Source: Gammaproteobacteria bacterium (GTDB lineage Bacteria; Pseudomonadota; Gammaproteobacteria; Chromatiales; Chromatiaceae). From it: 64,000 nucleotides of DNA. Each line of letters starts with the position of its first letter. The first letter of the stretch is position 1. Below, in pieces: positions 55,325 to 63,791 of this stretch. The DNA lies in NCBI GenBank assembly GCA_020445415.1, contig JAGRGP010000065.1, positions 1-64,000 on the forward strand, in the 5' to 3' direction. The position numbers and the translations under genes were made by a program. The notes beneath the pieces were generated by a model that searched no databases, was not told the origin of the DNA, and saw only the letters and a program-made list of their open reading frames with translations.

Positions 55325-56958
55325 AGGACACCGAGGTAGGGGCGTTCGATGCGCTGGTCGGCGAGTTTTATCCCGTTTGGTTCCGATATCATTCACTGGA
55401 GGCGGTAGCATCGGGAGTAGCGGGATATGACGGAGATCTGCCCACTGCCGAGGACCATGCGTTGGGCGCCTTGGCTGCCTGGCTAGAGGCTACCATCGTC
55501 GGCCTGGAAGAGTTGGATTACTATGCTCTCGACGAGGACAGGCGCCTGGACGTGGAGATCTTGTTCTGTGCCTGCCGCCATGAACATCAAGCCCTGCTTG
55601 AGATGGACTGGCGCCACCGCGATCCGTTGAGGTATCTACCTTTTCGTGCCCTGTGCCGGCTGACCGCCACTCCCTGGATAGCGGCTGATAAGTCGGTCGA
55701 TCGCTGTCTGCGGGAGCTACCCAGCTATCTTCAGCAGGCTCAGGAACGGCTTTCCGCCGTTCCTCAGTTGGTCCCTCAAGTCTGGTTACAGGCTGCGCGG
55801 GCCGAAGCAACTACCGGCACCCGGTTTATTCAGAATCTGGCCCGTAGCGCGGTCTCCGAGCCGCACCATAAATCGGCAATGGATTCGCTGCAGGCCTTTG
55901 ACCGCTTCCTGCAGCAGGCAATCCCTCCGGCCACGGGGGGAGTTGCCTGCGGGGAGGTTTGGTTTCTCCAGCGGCTTTATTTTCAGCACGGCCTTTCCGG
56001 TAACCCGGATGCGTTGCACCAGTTGATTACCCGGGTTTACGACACCACCCTCGGCGAACTATCCCAGCGTTCAGTGGTGGCATGCGGTTGTCCAGATCCC
56101 ACCCAGTGGCTAGAGCAGGTGGAGCACGATCGCGGTCTGGAGGCCGATGCGGTAGCCGAGTTTGCCGCCCACGAAAATCGGCGGTTGCATAGCTTTTTAA
56201 ATGAGCTTGGGGTATTCGACTTGCCCAGCGCCTCCACTCTTGATGTCCGAGTGGATCTCACCGGCTGTCACCGTTCCTGCTATTTGCCACCGGGACCCGC
56301 TGATTCGGCGCCATTGGGAACGCTCTGTCTCTCCTCGGGGATTGGAGAGAACGGCACTTGGGACCGCGAACAGTTGCTCGACGATTGCTTTGTACATGGC
56401 TGGTTGGGTACCCACCTCCAAGCAGTGGCCGGGCAGAAGAGTACGGTCGCCTCGAGTTTGGTGCGCCGCTTGAATCCGTCTGTGACCATGACTCAAGGAT
56501 GGCAGATGTATGCGGAGCAATTAGTGGGTGAGCGTGGTTACCAAAGCCCTCCCCAGCAGTCCCTACAACGGCTGTTAAGACGGCTCAGGCGGATAGCGTT
56601 GGCGTTGCTCGATCTTGAGGTGCATGTGAACGGCCTGGATTTGGAATCCGCTCGTTCCCGGCTAGCGTCTTTGCCCGGCAGGGTGTCGTCTTGTCAGCTA
56701 GAATCCGATCTGCTTAGGCTATCGCGTGATCCCACCGCCCATCTGGCAGCCATAGTCGGCTGGCAGCTAATCACCGAGTTGGGTCAGATCGTCGCCTCCA
56801 GTGGTCGGAAGACAGACGAGCGATTATTCCACCACTCGTTGCTAGCTCAAGGGGCGGTGGCTGTCCCACGGTTGATTCGCAGGGTATATGGAAACGATGT
56901 CCGGCAGCGCGTAATGGCGAGTTTAGGGCTGGCGGATCGGGCCAGCGGGAACCGCTAG
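55321..56958 (+). CDS. DUF885-family protein with degenerate metallopeptidase motif
   Basis: The 545-residue protein has the helical DUF885 plan but an altered active site. The family motif HEGYPGHHLQ aligns without gaps to VHGWLGTHLQ (about 357-366), so the HE pair is lost, and the second motif EGWALYAE reads QGWQMYAE (about 391-398), so Glu is replaced by Gln. No signal peptide is seen, so it is probably cytoplasmic. The start is a GTG overlapping the osmC-like stop (GTGA). It is likely a pseudo-peptidase or has changed chemistry. The coding frame itself is intact, so it is not a pseudogene. Confidence 0.78.
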   Translation: MKDTEVGAFDALVGEFYPVWFRYHSLEAVASGVAGYDGDLPTAEDHALGALAAWLEATIVGLEELDYYALDEDRRLDVEILFCACRHEHQALLEMDWRHRDPLRYLPFRALCRLTATPWIAADKSVDRCLRELPSYLQQAQERLSAVPQLVPQVWLQAARAEATTGTRFIQNLARSAVSEPHHKSAMDSLQAFDRFLQQAIPPATGGVACGEVWFLQRLYFQHGLSGNPDALHQLITRVYDTTLGELSQRSVVACGCPDPTQWLEQVEHDRGLEADAVAEFAAHENRRLHSFLNELGVFDLPSASTLDVRVDLTGCHRSCYLPPGPADSAPLGTLCLSSGIGENGTWDREQLLDDCFVHGWLGTHLQAVAGQKSTVASSLVRRLNPSVTMTQGWQMYAEQLVGERGYQSPPQQSLQRLLRRLRRIALALLDLEVHVNGLDLESARSRLASLPGRVSSCQLESDLLRLSRDPTAHLAAIVGWQLITELGQIVASSGRKTDERLFHHSLLAQGAVAVPRLIRRVYGNDVRQRVMASLGLADRASGNR

Positions 56959-56995
56959 GGCTCGCAGCCGGTTGCAATGCTGCTTGCCGCTGATC

Positions 56996-57640
56996 TTAAA
57001 TCCAGTAGACCGATTTTGTCATGACCTTGGAGGCTAGCTGCATGGCTAACTTGACCGGTTCGGGCAGGCTGGCGCCGCCTCCCTGCAGTGCTGTCCTGGC
57101 GTGGTGCATTTCATCGTCTCGCATCTGCTCGAGAATTGCCCGGCTCTTGTTATCCTCCTGGGGAATCTCTCGAAGATGCCCATCGAGGTGCTGACACACC
57201 TGGCGCTCCGTTTCGGCAATAAATCCGAGGCTCCATTTGTCACCGGCCAGGCCCGCCGCCGCACCGATGGAGAAAGAACAGGCATACCACAAGGGATTCA
57301 GCAGGCTTCTGCGATCACCCAATTCTAAGAGGCGCTGGTGACACCACTCGAGGTGGTCTCCCTCTTCTTGGGCGGATCGCTGCATGCTTTCCCTGACCTG
57401 AGGTAAACGGGCGGTTAGCGCTTGGCCTTGATAGAGTGCCTGGGCGCACACTTCACCGGTATGGTCGATGCGTACCAAGCGCGCGCTGTGACGCCGCTGC
57501 TCGGTATTCAATTCGCCCTCCGCTACGCGGTCGCCAGGGTTGCTTCGCTCCGTGGCGTGGGGGTGACCGAAGATCGTTCTCAAGGCCTGATCCACTCCCA
57601 TGAGAAGGCGGTCTGCGGTGGTATAGTCGCGTTGCTCCAT
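56996..57640 (-). CDS. coq7: ubiquinone biosynthesis hydroxylase Coq7
   Basis: Di-iron hydroxylase for the penultimate ring hydroxylation in ubiquinone synthesis. The 214-residue protein has the ferritin-like ligands in VRIDHTGEVCAQALYQGQ, QEEGDHLEWCHQRL, FIAETERQVCQHLDGHL and MRDDEMHHARTA (paired E and ExxH). The length fits the gammaproteobacterial form. It tells that the organism uses ubiquinone and oxygen at least part of the time. Confidence 0.97.
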   Translation of the reverse strand: MEQRDYTTADRLLMGVDQALRTIFGHPHATERSNPGDRVAEGELNTEQRRHSARLVRIDHTGEVCAQALYQGQALTARLPQVRESMQRSAQEEGDHLEWCHQRLLELGDRRSLLNPLWYACSFSIGAAAGLAGDKWSLGFIAETERQVCQHLDGHLREIPQEDNKSRAILEQMRDDEMHHARTALQGGGASLPEPVKLAMQLASKVMTKSVYWI

Positions 57641-57687
57641 AGGTTAAAGAATAAGCGATAACGGTTTACCGTACTAGTTGCGCACCG

Positions 57688-58929
57688 CTAAACGGGGTCC
57701 CCTGAGCTAGGTCTCGCGGCGGTCAGGGGCGCTGCTAGTTGTTGAGCAATCAGTTCGATCGGATGTTTTACTTGGAGATCAATCCCATTCCGGCGCAGGT
57801 TCGCGCCCAGCTGCAGCGCGCAACCCGTGTTGGATGTCAATAACAGGTCCGCCACGTCGTTGCCGATAGATTCGATGACTGTTTGTGCAAGCCGGTCGGC
57901 CATCGCCGACTGGCTTAACAGATAGCTTCCCGCCGCTCCGCAGCAGCCGGTCTCGGATAATGCCCGGGTCTCAAGTCTCGGTACCAGTTTTAGTAATGAC
58001 AGGACATCGTCGGATCCTCCCGGGGCGGTGCGTTGGGTACAGGGGATGTGGAGCAGCACCCGCTTAGCAAGCGGCGTAAATGACTCCGGTCCGAGTAGCC
58101 TGGATTGGGTGAGAAAACTGCAGATATCGGTTACCCGGGGTTCAAGTTGAGCGCCTAGACGGGGATAGTCGAGGAGTTGCACACCGCAGCCACTGGCCAC
58201 GTAAATGATCGCTTGGAGTGCTAGCCCATTGAATTGGCGGCAATTGGTCTCGGCGTACTTGGCTGCTGTTTCCGGTAGTCCGTTGTGTAGGTGGAGTGCT
58301 CCACAGCACACTTGATTGTGGGGAACGACCACTTCCAGTCCCATCGCGGTCAGTGCCTGGATCGCTGCGACGAGGGCGGGCTGATCGGTTAGTCTGCCGA
58401 TACAGCCGGTGAACAGGCCGACTCGGCCCCGTGACGGCAGGCTGCGGGGAGCGTAGGTTTCCCGCCATTCTTGGGTCGGAAGATTGTATTCCGGCAGTAA
58501 ATCATCCAGGCGCCGGAATGCCGAGCCCGAGATTCTTCGCAATAACTGCCGTACCGGGGAGCGCCGATAGGCTCGCGCAGCCGGGCGTATGCCAGGAAAG
58601 TAAGGCACGCGCGTCAACAGTCTGTAGAGTAGCCGCTTGCCCGCGGATCTGTGCTGAGGTTGAGTGGCTCGTACGGCGTCGATTAGCGGCCCATAGCGAA
58701 CACCCGAGGGACAAGCCGATTGACAGGCGAGGCAACTCAGGCACTGGTCAAGATGGTTGTGGAGCGCAGGGCTGTCCACGCACCCGCCAACCAACGCCTG
58801 GATGAGCGCAATCCTGCCTCGGGGGGAGTCATTTTCATCCCGAGTCAGCCGATAGGTTGGACAATGGGGCAAGCAGAGACCACATTTTACGCAACGGTCC
58901 GCTTCGTTAAGGATCTGATCGGGTTTCAC
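57688..58929 (-). CDS. glcF: glycolate oxidase iron-sulfur subunit (GlcF-like)
   Basis: The 413-residue protein has two 4Fe-4S motifs (CVKCGLCLPHCPTY; CLSCLACQSACPSG) and two CCG domains (GLFTGCIGRL...QVCCGALHLHNG; HIPCTQR...GCCGAAGSYLLSQ), the GlcF layout. It would pass electrons from a GlcD/E flavoprotein, but no glcD or glcE is adjacent. The start is a GTG at 58929 with a weak ribosome site. With Gph at 14.3 kb it suggests a route for glycolate. Confidence 0.9.
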   Translation of the reverse strand: MKPDQILNEADRCVKCGLCLPHCPTYRLTRDENDSPRGRIALIQALVGGCVDSPALHNHLDQCLSCLACQSACPSGVRYGPLIDAVRATQPQHRSAGKRLLYRLLTRVPYFPGIRPAARAYRRSPVRQLLRRISGSAFRRLDDLLPEYNLPTQEWRETYAPRSLPSRGRVGLFTGCIGRLTDQPALVAAIQALTAMGLEVVVPHNQVCCGALHLHNGLPETAAKYAETNCRQFNGLALQAIIYVASGCGVQLLDYPRLGAQLEPRVTDICSFLTQSRLLGPESFTPLAKRVLLHIPCTQRTAPGGSDDVLSLLKLVPRLETRALSETGCCGAAGSYLLSQSAMADRLAQTVIESIGNDVADLLLTSNTGCALQLGANLRRNGIDLQVKHPIELIAQQLAAPLTAARPSSGDPV

Positions 58930-59092
58930 AGGGAGCCATACTAATTTAAACCGTGTATATTAGCTTATTGCCATCCGATTGCGGGCACCGACGGGGTTGG
59001 CCTGGTATTTCAAGGTTACGACGGGAATCGTACCAGGGGGTGACGGCAGCCGTCTCCCAACACGTTTGAAACGGCCATAACTCGCTGCGGGA

Positions 59093-59142
59093 CTTGCCAA
59101 TTGGCAAGATGTCCGGTAACATTCGCGCTCTTTTTTCGAGCG
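59093..59142 (+). promoter_or_regulatory. structured leader of rplM-rpsI
   Basis: A perfect 16-bp palindrome (CTTGCCAATTGGCAAG, 59093-59108) is followed by a hairpin with CGCTC/GAGCG arms and a 7-nt T-rich loop (59126-59142), 55 nt before the L13 start. E. coli rplM-rpsI is autoregulated by L13 at its leader, and these structures are candidates for a similar control here. The rest of 58930-59197 shows nothing recognisable. Confidence 0.45.
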
Positions 59143-59197
59143 ATTCCGCTTCGTCGGGATCGGCCTAAGATCAGGATTCTCCGCTGGAGTGGTTCAA

Positions 59198-59626
59198 ATG
59201 ACGACCGTGAGCGCAAAACCCGCCGAAGTACGCCGCAATTGGCATCTGGTCGATGCCGAAAACAAGACATTGGGCCGGCTGGCAAGTGAGATCGCCCGCC
59301 GGTTGCGGGGAAAGCATAAGCCTGAATATACCCCTCACGTGGATACCGGCGACTATATCGTGGTGGTCAACGCGGAGAAGATTCGCGTAACCGGTAACAA
59401 GCTGCAGGACAAGATGTATCACCACCACACCGGTTATATCGGTAATCTCAAGTCGGTCAATCTTGAGAAGATGCTGATTAAGGCACCGGAGCGGGTCATT
59501 GAGAGCGCGGTCAAGGGCATGCTGCCTAAGAACCCATTGGGGCGGGCCATGTTCAAGAAGCTAAAAGTGTATGCCGGACCCGAGCATAGACACCAAGGCC
59601 AGCAGCCGCAGCCTTTGGATATCTGA
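59198..59626 (+). CDS. rplM: 50S ribosomal protein L13
   Basis: The 142-residue protein begins [56 protein letters not shown], standard L13, and is the same length as the E. coli protein. The ATG at 59198 has GGAG with 8-nt spacing; a GTG at 59189 would overlap the Shine-Dalgarno. It is followed by rpsI after 32 nt, the universal rplM-rpsI pair. Confidence 0.98.
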   Translation: MTTVSAKPAEVRRNWHLVDAENKTLGRLASEIARRLRGKHKPEYTPHVDTGDYIVVVNAEKIRVTGNKLQDKMYHHHTGYIGNLKSVNLEKMLIKAPERVIESAVKGMLPKNPLGRAMFKKLKVYAGPEHRHQGQQPQPLDI

Positions 59627-59658
59627 TATTTTACGATCGAAGAATTCGGGAAACGAAA

Positions 59659-60054
59659 ATGGCACAATCATCCCAAACATATGCAACCGGACGCCGCAAG
59701 AGCTCAACCGCCCGGGTTTATCTCAGCGCTGGCAACGGCGCCATCGTCGTGAACAATCGAAATCTTGACGACTATTTCGGTCGAGAGACGTCGCGGATGA
59801 TGGTTCGGCAGCCGTTGCATGTCGCCGACATGATGGACAAGGTTGACGTGCGTGTAAGCGTGAAAGGGGGTGGCAACACCGGCCAAGCGGGAGCAATTCG
59901 CCATGCGATCGCGCGGGCCCTTTCCGAATATGACGAGGGACTGCATAGCCCCATGCGCAAGTCTGGCTACCTTACCCGGGATGCCCGTGCGGTGGAACGA
60001 AAGAAAGTTGGGCTGCACAAGGCCCGCAAGCGGCCGCAATACTCGAAGCGCTAG
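59659..60054 (+). CDS. rpsI: 30S ribosomal protein S9
   Basis: The 131-residue protein starts [23 protein letters not shown] and ends in the conserved basic tail [17 protein letters not shown], whose last residues contact tRNA in the P site. The length matches the family. It is co-transcribed with rplM and followed after 25 nt by a tRNA-Gln gene on the same strand. Confidence 0.98.
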   Translation: MAQSSQTYATGRRKSSTARVYLSAGNGAIVVNNRNLDDYFGRETSRMMVRQPLHVADMMDKVDVRVSVKGGGNTGQAGAIRHAIARALSEYDEGLHSPMRKSGYLTRDARAVERKKVGLHKARKRPQYSKR

Positions 60055-60079
60055 TGGTAAAGGAAGCAGAGCCGTTTAC

Positions 60080-60155
60080 TGGGATGTAGCTCAACTGGCA
60101 GAGCGACGGACTCTGACTCCGTAGGTTCTAGGTTCGACCCCTAGCATCCCAGCCA
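60080..60155 (+). tRNA. tRNA-Gln (anticodon CTG)
   Basis: A 76-nt cloverleaf with a seven-base acceptor stem (TGGGATG with CATCCCA), D arm AGCTC...GAGC, anticodon stem ACGGA/TCCGT with loop CTCTGAC (anticodon CTG), T arm with GGTTCGACC, and encoded CCA. The U1-A72 start pair and G73 discriminator are glutamine identity marks. It lies 25 nt after rpsI and before a terminator, so it may be read with the ribosomal operon. Confidence 0.95.
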
Positions 60156-60165
60156 AAAAATAACA

Positions 60166-60208
60166 GGTCCGCCCCAGTATGCACTTCAGGGGCGGGCCTT
60201 TTCGTTTT
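60166..60208. terminator. intrinsic terminator after tRNA-Gln
   Basis: Ten-base G+C-rich arms (GGTCCGCCCC, GGGGCGGGCC, one G-U pair) around a 13-nt loop are followed by TTTTCGTTTT. It ends the rplM-rpsI-tRNA unit. The A-run at 60155-60160 on the other side may let it also stop the leftward copper operon. Confidence 0.88.
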
Positions 60209-60695
60209 AGTGTTTCATGGTACCGCCCATCTGCATCTGCAGTTTTTTTACCGGCGCTTGAATCTGCGAGCTGCTACCATCGGCGAAGTCTAGCGTGATG
60301 GTAACGGACTCTCCCGGGACAAGATCCCGCTGCAGGCCGATCAGCATCACGTGCAAGCCTCCTGGTTTCAGTTCGGTTTCGCCCTGGGCCGGGATTTCGA
60401 TCGCGTCAACCTGCCGCATCTTCATCATTCCTCCCTCGTGCACGTGGGTATGCAACTCGACGATCTGTGCTGCGTCGCTCTTGGCGCCCACGATTGCATG
60501 GTTGGTGGATGTGCTGTTGCCCAGCTTCATGAAAGCGGCAGAGTTGGGTTGGCCGGGAGGTACGGCCCGCACATAGGGTTCCTTGATAACTATGTCTTTT
60601 GCACTGTCAGCCAAACCGGTTAGCGGCATGGTCAGTGTGCCAAGCAACAGAACGGGTATGGTGAGCCGCCAGCGGCCAAGGATATCGTGCTTCAT
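60207..60695 (-). CDS. PCu(A)C periplasmic copper chaperone
   Basis: The 162-residue protein has a signal peptide (ending near GLADS) and the PCu(A)C copper site: IVELHTHVHEGGMMKMRQVD and GGLHVMLIGL, matching the H-M...H-x-M pattern, with a Met/His-rich tail (LQMQMGGTMKH). It delivers Cu(I) to the CuA centre of cytochrome oxidase together with Sco. The ATG at 60695 has GAGGA with 7-nt spacing. It is the last gene of the leftward copper operon. Confidence 0.94.
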   Translation of the reverse strand: MKHDILGRWRLTIPVLLLGTLTMPLTGLADSAKDIVIKEPYVRAVPPGQPNSAAFMKLGNSTSTNHAIVGAKSDAAQIVELHTHVHEGGMMKMRQVDAIEIPAQGETELKPGGLHVMLIGLQRDLVPGESVTITLDFADGSSSQIQAPVKKLQMQMGGTMKH

Positions 60696-60713
60696 GGTCG
60701 AGTCCTCAATACA

Positions 60714-61328
60714 TCAGTTGGGGTTGGTTGGCTGTCCTGGACCAAGCAGTCTTCGGACCGCCGCGAGAATTTCTTGTGGGGGGGAGGCATGGTTGAGAGT
60801 CACACTAAGCGAGCCATCCGGGGCGACTACGTAGGTATTGGACGAGTGGTCCACCAGGTAGCCTCCCCGAGATTCCCCTTCGACCCGGTGATAGGCGGCC
60901 CCGTACTGGGCGGCAACCCGGGCCACCGCTTCGGGAGTGCCGGTCATTCCCAGGATGGCGCGGTGAAAATAGTTCGCATAGCTTGACAGCTTATCCAGGG
61001 TATCTCGCTCGGGGTCCACGCTAATAAATACGCCTTGCACCCTTGCCAGTTCGGCCTGGCTCATCTCGCTCAATGCTTGGCTCAGCAATGCCAGGTTTGT
61101 TGGGCAGATATCGGGACAGAAGGTGTAACCAAAATAAATAAGGACCACTTTTCCTCGGTGGTCCTTGAGATGAAAAGGACCGCTCGGCGAGGTAAGTGAG
61201 AAATCGCCACCCCGGGGGGGTTGGGAAACGGTGGCTTGCCGCCCATTCGGTAGTAGCAGCTGGTAGAGTCCCCATCCCAGCAATACGCCGGTAATGAGGG
61301 TGCCGACAATCCATTGGTAAGGTTTCAT
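60714..61328 (-). CDS. Sco1/SenC/PrrC copper-delivery protein
   Basis: The 204-residue membrane-anchored thioredoxin-fold protein (TM: WIVGTLITGVLLGWGLYQLLL) has the copper/redox motif FCPDICPTNL with CxxxC and the distant His in YLVDHSSNTYVV. It helps load CuA. In Rhodobacter, senC/prrC lies within the regB-regA locus, and here too regBA is close by. The ATG at 61328 is 19 nt after the preceding stop; the frame from 61391 would overlap that gene. Confidence 0.93.
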   Translation of the reverse strand: MKPYQWIVGTLITGVLLGWGLYQLLLPNGRQATVSQPPRGGDFSLTSPSGPFHLKDHRGKVVLIYFGYTFCPDICPTNLALLSQALSEMSQAELARVQGVFISVDPERDTLDKLSSYANYFHRAILGMTGTPEAVARVAAQYGAAYHRVEGESRGGYLVDHSSNTYVVAPDGSLSVTLNHASPPQEILAAVRRLLGPGQPTNPN

Positions 61329-61347
61329 GCTGTGATCCGAGATGGAG

Positions 61348-61827
61348 TTATGGGCGGAGTGTATCGAACTGGAACGGCGCAGCCATGACACCTTTTTCTG
61401 TGGTTACGAGTACTGTTGCCTCCCACTGCATACGTTCCAGTACGCAGACTGAGAGCATGCCATTGCCGGTGAATCGAGCACCGGATTCCCGGTTTAGGCG
61501 TGGCCGGTTATACCCCATGTTCATGCCTATCCCCTGAAAGTCCACAGCGACTTCGCGGGCGGTGAAATTTTGGGTTTGTACCGTTATTTGCAGCGGTTTC
61601 AATCCCTGGATCGGCAGCGGCGCAATAGAAACTGCGATCTCCTCGCCACTGGGAAACCTGGCCACGCAAGGACCCTGTTGTAGGTCGCAGGGGGGATCTA
61701 CCGTGGCCGCGGCGATAATCTCCGTTTTGGCAGATGATTGCATCCTGATATAGAGCCCCGCCGCGGTCAGTGCCGCAACCAGGGCGATCGCCGAGGTGGT
61801 TATCCATATTCCATGGGTTAGTGGCAT
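61348..61827 (-). CDS. membrane-anchored FixH/YtkA-like protein, role uncertain
   Basis: The 159-residue protein has an N-terminal membrane anchor (WITTSAIALVAALTAAGLYI) and a periplasmic beta-rich domain. It has NMGYNRPRLNRESGARFTGNGMLSVCVLERMQWEATVLV, which resembles the closing part of YtkA/FixH-type domains. Three cysteines (two in CDLQQGPC) and several Met residues could handle copper. It lies between a PCu(A)C gene and sco in one operon, so a role in copper insertion is likely but unproven. Confidence 0.72.
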   Translation of the reverse strand: MPLTHGIWITTSAIALVAALTAAGLYIRMQSSAKTEIIAAATVDPPCDLQQGPCVARFPSGEEIAVSIAPLPIQGLKPLQITVQTQNFTAREVAVDFQGIGMNMGYNRPRLNRESGARFTGNGMLSVCVLERMQWEATVLVTTEKGVMAAPFQFDTLRP

Positions 61828-61873
61828 GGTCTTGGCAAACTATCTGCTCTCAGTTTTAGGTGGAGGGGTTGCA

Positions 61874-62323
61874 TTACAGGTGCGACTGGTTACGTCGGAC
61901 AAGAAACTCTGCCTTCAGGTTTGGACCTGGAAAAAGAACCAGGGTAATCGGTACCGTCTCCCCGGCTTTCAGAGCAACTTGAGGATGGATCAGCATGAGG
62001 TGGTAGCCACCCGGCTGGAAAACAACCCGTTTCCCCGGTGCCAGGGTGATTTGCTCTTCCTTCAGCATCCTTGCCAGTCCGGTCTGCGGGTCATGCAGGG
62101 TCCGGTGAATCTCAATGCGTTCAAAAGGCCCGTCGGTAGCACCTGCCAGGGTACGGTGTTGCGCGTCATTATTTTCGAGGGTCATATAGCCGGCAAGTAC
62201 ATTGGCATTAGGCGGCGCTTCGGCGATCCAGGCCTCGTCCACTGTCACACCTTCATCGGAGCACCCGCTGAGGAGTAGCGTTAGGAGCGGTATAATCCCT
62301 ATCAGGTTCAAATTGTGAATCAT
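61874..62323 (-). CDS. lipoprotein PCu(A)C copper chaperone (second copy)
   Basis: The 149-residue protein has a lipoprotein leader (MIHNLNLIGIIPLLTLLLSGCSDEG, lipobox LLSGC) and a PCu(A)C domain with ERIEIHRTLHDPQTGLARMLK and GGYHLMLIHP as the copper site. It differs from the soluble copy at 60.2 kb in being membrane-tethered, and the Met-rich tail is absent. The ATG at 62323 gives a proper leader; the longer frame does not. It is the first gene of the leftward copper operon. Confidence 0.9.
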   Translation of the reverse strand: MIHNLNLIGIIPLLTLLLSGCSDEGVTVDEAWIAEAPPNANVLAGYMTLENNDAQHRTLAGATDGPFERIEIHRTLHDPQTGLARMLKEEQITLAPGKRVVFQPGGYHLMLIHPQVALKAGETVPITLVLFPGPNLKAEFLVRRNQSHL

Positions 62324-62389
62324 CGACGGGTTTAATGCTGACGGACAAAGACAGTAAAAAGTATAAGAGTTTCCTAATTTGGAGAGAAT

Positions 62390-62404
62390 GTGGCAAATTG
62401 TCGC
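62390..62404. promoter_or_regulatory. candidate RegA/RegR (PrrA) box between the copper operon and regB
   Basis: GTGGCAAATTGTCGC agrees with the published RegR/RegA-type consensus GNGRCRTTNNGNCGC at all positions but the two T's. It lies in the 154-nt divergent gap, 66 nt from the chaperone start and 73 nt from regB, where it could serve both sides. Confidence 0.6.
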
Positions 62405-62477
62405 ACCCGGGGCCAATGGCCTATGCAGTTCGTCTCACGGGCCTTGTACCGCTTCCGATAGTGTTTGATTTCTTTCC

Positions 62478-63791
62478 ATGACTCCCATCTGCTCCTATTC
62501 TGAGTTATCTCTCGGTAAAGGACTCAGCGTTCTAGCTGCCCTCAGGTCTGTGGCGATTGCCGGTCAGCTCGCTTTCCTGGCGTTTGCCTCTTGGGGGTTG
62601 ATGCTGCCGCTCCCCACGGTGCCCATGCTGGTTGTGATTTCTACTTTGGCGGTTTGGAATATCGCGGTCTACTGGCGACTCAAGCAGCCCTGGGAGGTAA
62701 CCGCAGCGGAGGCATTTCTCAACCTGGCCGTGGACATCGCGGGGTTAAGCTTACTGTTTTACTGGTCGGGTGGTGCCACCAACCCTTTCGTATCGTTGTT
62801 TTTGATTCCGATCGCGTTTGCGGCGGTAATTCTACCTTACCGATATGTGGCGGGGGTCTCCCTACTATGCGTTGTTTGCTACTCCCTGTTGATGGTGTTC
62901 TACATCCCGCTGCCTGCCATAGACCCCCAATTCGGTGGAGATTTTAATGTGCATGTCCTCGGCATGTGGGTAAATTTTTTAATCAGTGCCGTGTTGATGG
63001 CGGTAGTGGTTGGCGGAGTTGCGGGTAGTCTTCGCGAACGTGAGCGCCAGCTTTCAAAGTCGCGCGAAGAGGCGCTTATCAATGAGAGGATCGTCGCTAT
63101 GGGGGCCTTGTCCGCAGGTATTTCCCATGAGATCAATACGCCGTTGTCAACCATGACACTGGTGGTGGATGAACTTATGGATAGACCCGGTCAGGATCCC
63201 GAGGTCTATCAGGACCTGGATCTGCTAATCACACAGATAGCAGTATGCAAGGACAGGCTTAGGGAGCTATTGGATGCGACGGGAAGTTCCCGGAGTGAGA
63301 ATGCCCAAGGAATGAGGCTCAGTCGCTTCATCGGGCAGATTGTGGAGCGCTGGCGAACAGTGCGCCCTGAAATCCGGGTGCAAGTCAGTTTAGAGGAACC
63401 GTTCCACGATCCTGCCATCCTGGCTGAGCAAACGATTGGGCAGTCGATCACTAATCTTTTAAACAATGCGGCGGACGCGTCGGTTGCCAACTTGGGTGAT
63501 ACGGTGCGGGTCAACGTAGTTAGTGACGGGCAGTGGCTGTTGATTCGCATCGACGATCAGGGAAAAGGCGGCGTGCCGTCGGACCTTGGTGCCCAGGCAG
63601 GCAGAGTAGCCTTTTCCACCAAGGAATCCGGGCTGGGTATTGGGTTGATACTGTCCAATGCGAGCCTCGGCCGGTTCGGTGGGGAGGTCCTCTTGCTGGA
63701 CAACCCGGGTGGGGGTACACGCACCCAGATTAGGTTACCCATCACCGGCTTGGTCATCGAGAGTGGAGGGGGTGATGGAAAAAGTAGCTGA
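62478..63791 (+). CDS. regB: redox-sensing histidine kinase RegB/PrrB
   Basis: The 437-residue protein has about six membrane segments, the quinone-binding heptapeptide GGATNPF (98-104), an H-box with phospho-His 217 (AGISHEINTPLSTM), a redox Cys at 257 (QIAVCKDRLREL), and N and G boxes (NLLNNAADAS; STKESGLGIGLILSNASLGRFGG). All three RegB hallmarks are present, so it should sense the quinone pool and report respiratory state. It overlaps the regulator gene by 17 nt. Confidence 0.94.
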   Translation: MTPICSYSELSLGKGLSVLAALRSVAIAGQLAFLAFASWGLMLPLPTVPMLVVISTLAVWNIAVYWRLKQPWEVTAAEAFLNLAVDIAGLSLLFYWSGGATNPFVSLFLIPIAFAAVILPYRYVAGVSLLCVVCYSLLMVFYIPLPAIDPQFGGDFNVHVLGMWVNFLISAVLMAVVVGGVAGSLRERERQLSKSREEALINERIVAMGALSAGISHEINTPLSTMTLVVDELMDRPGQDPEVYQDLDLLITQIAVCKDRLRELLDATGSSRSENAQGMRLSRFIGQIVERWRTVRPEIRVQVSLEEPFHDPAILAEQTIGQSITNLLNNAADASVANLGDTVRVNVVSDGQWLLIRIDDQGKGGVPSDLGAQAGRVAFSTKESGLGIGLILSNASLGRFGGEVLLLDNPGGGTRTQIRLPITGLVIESGGGDGKSS

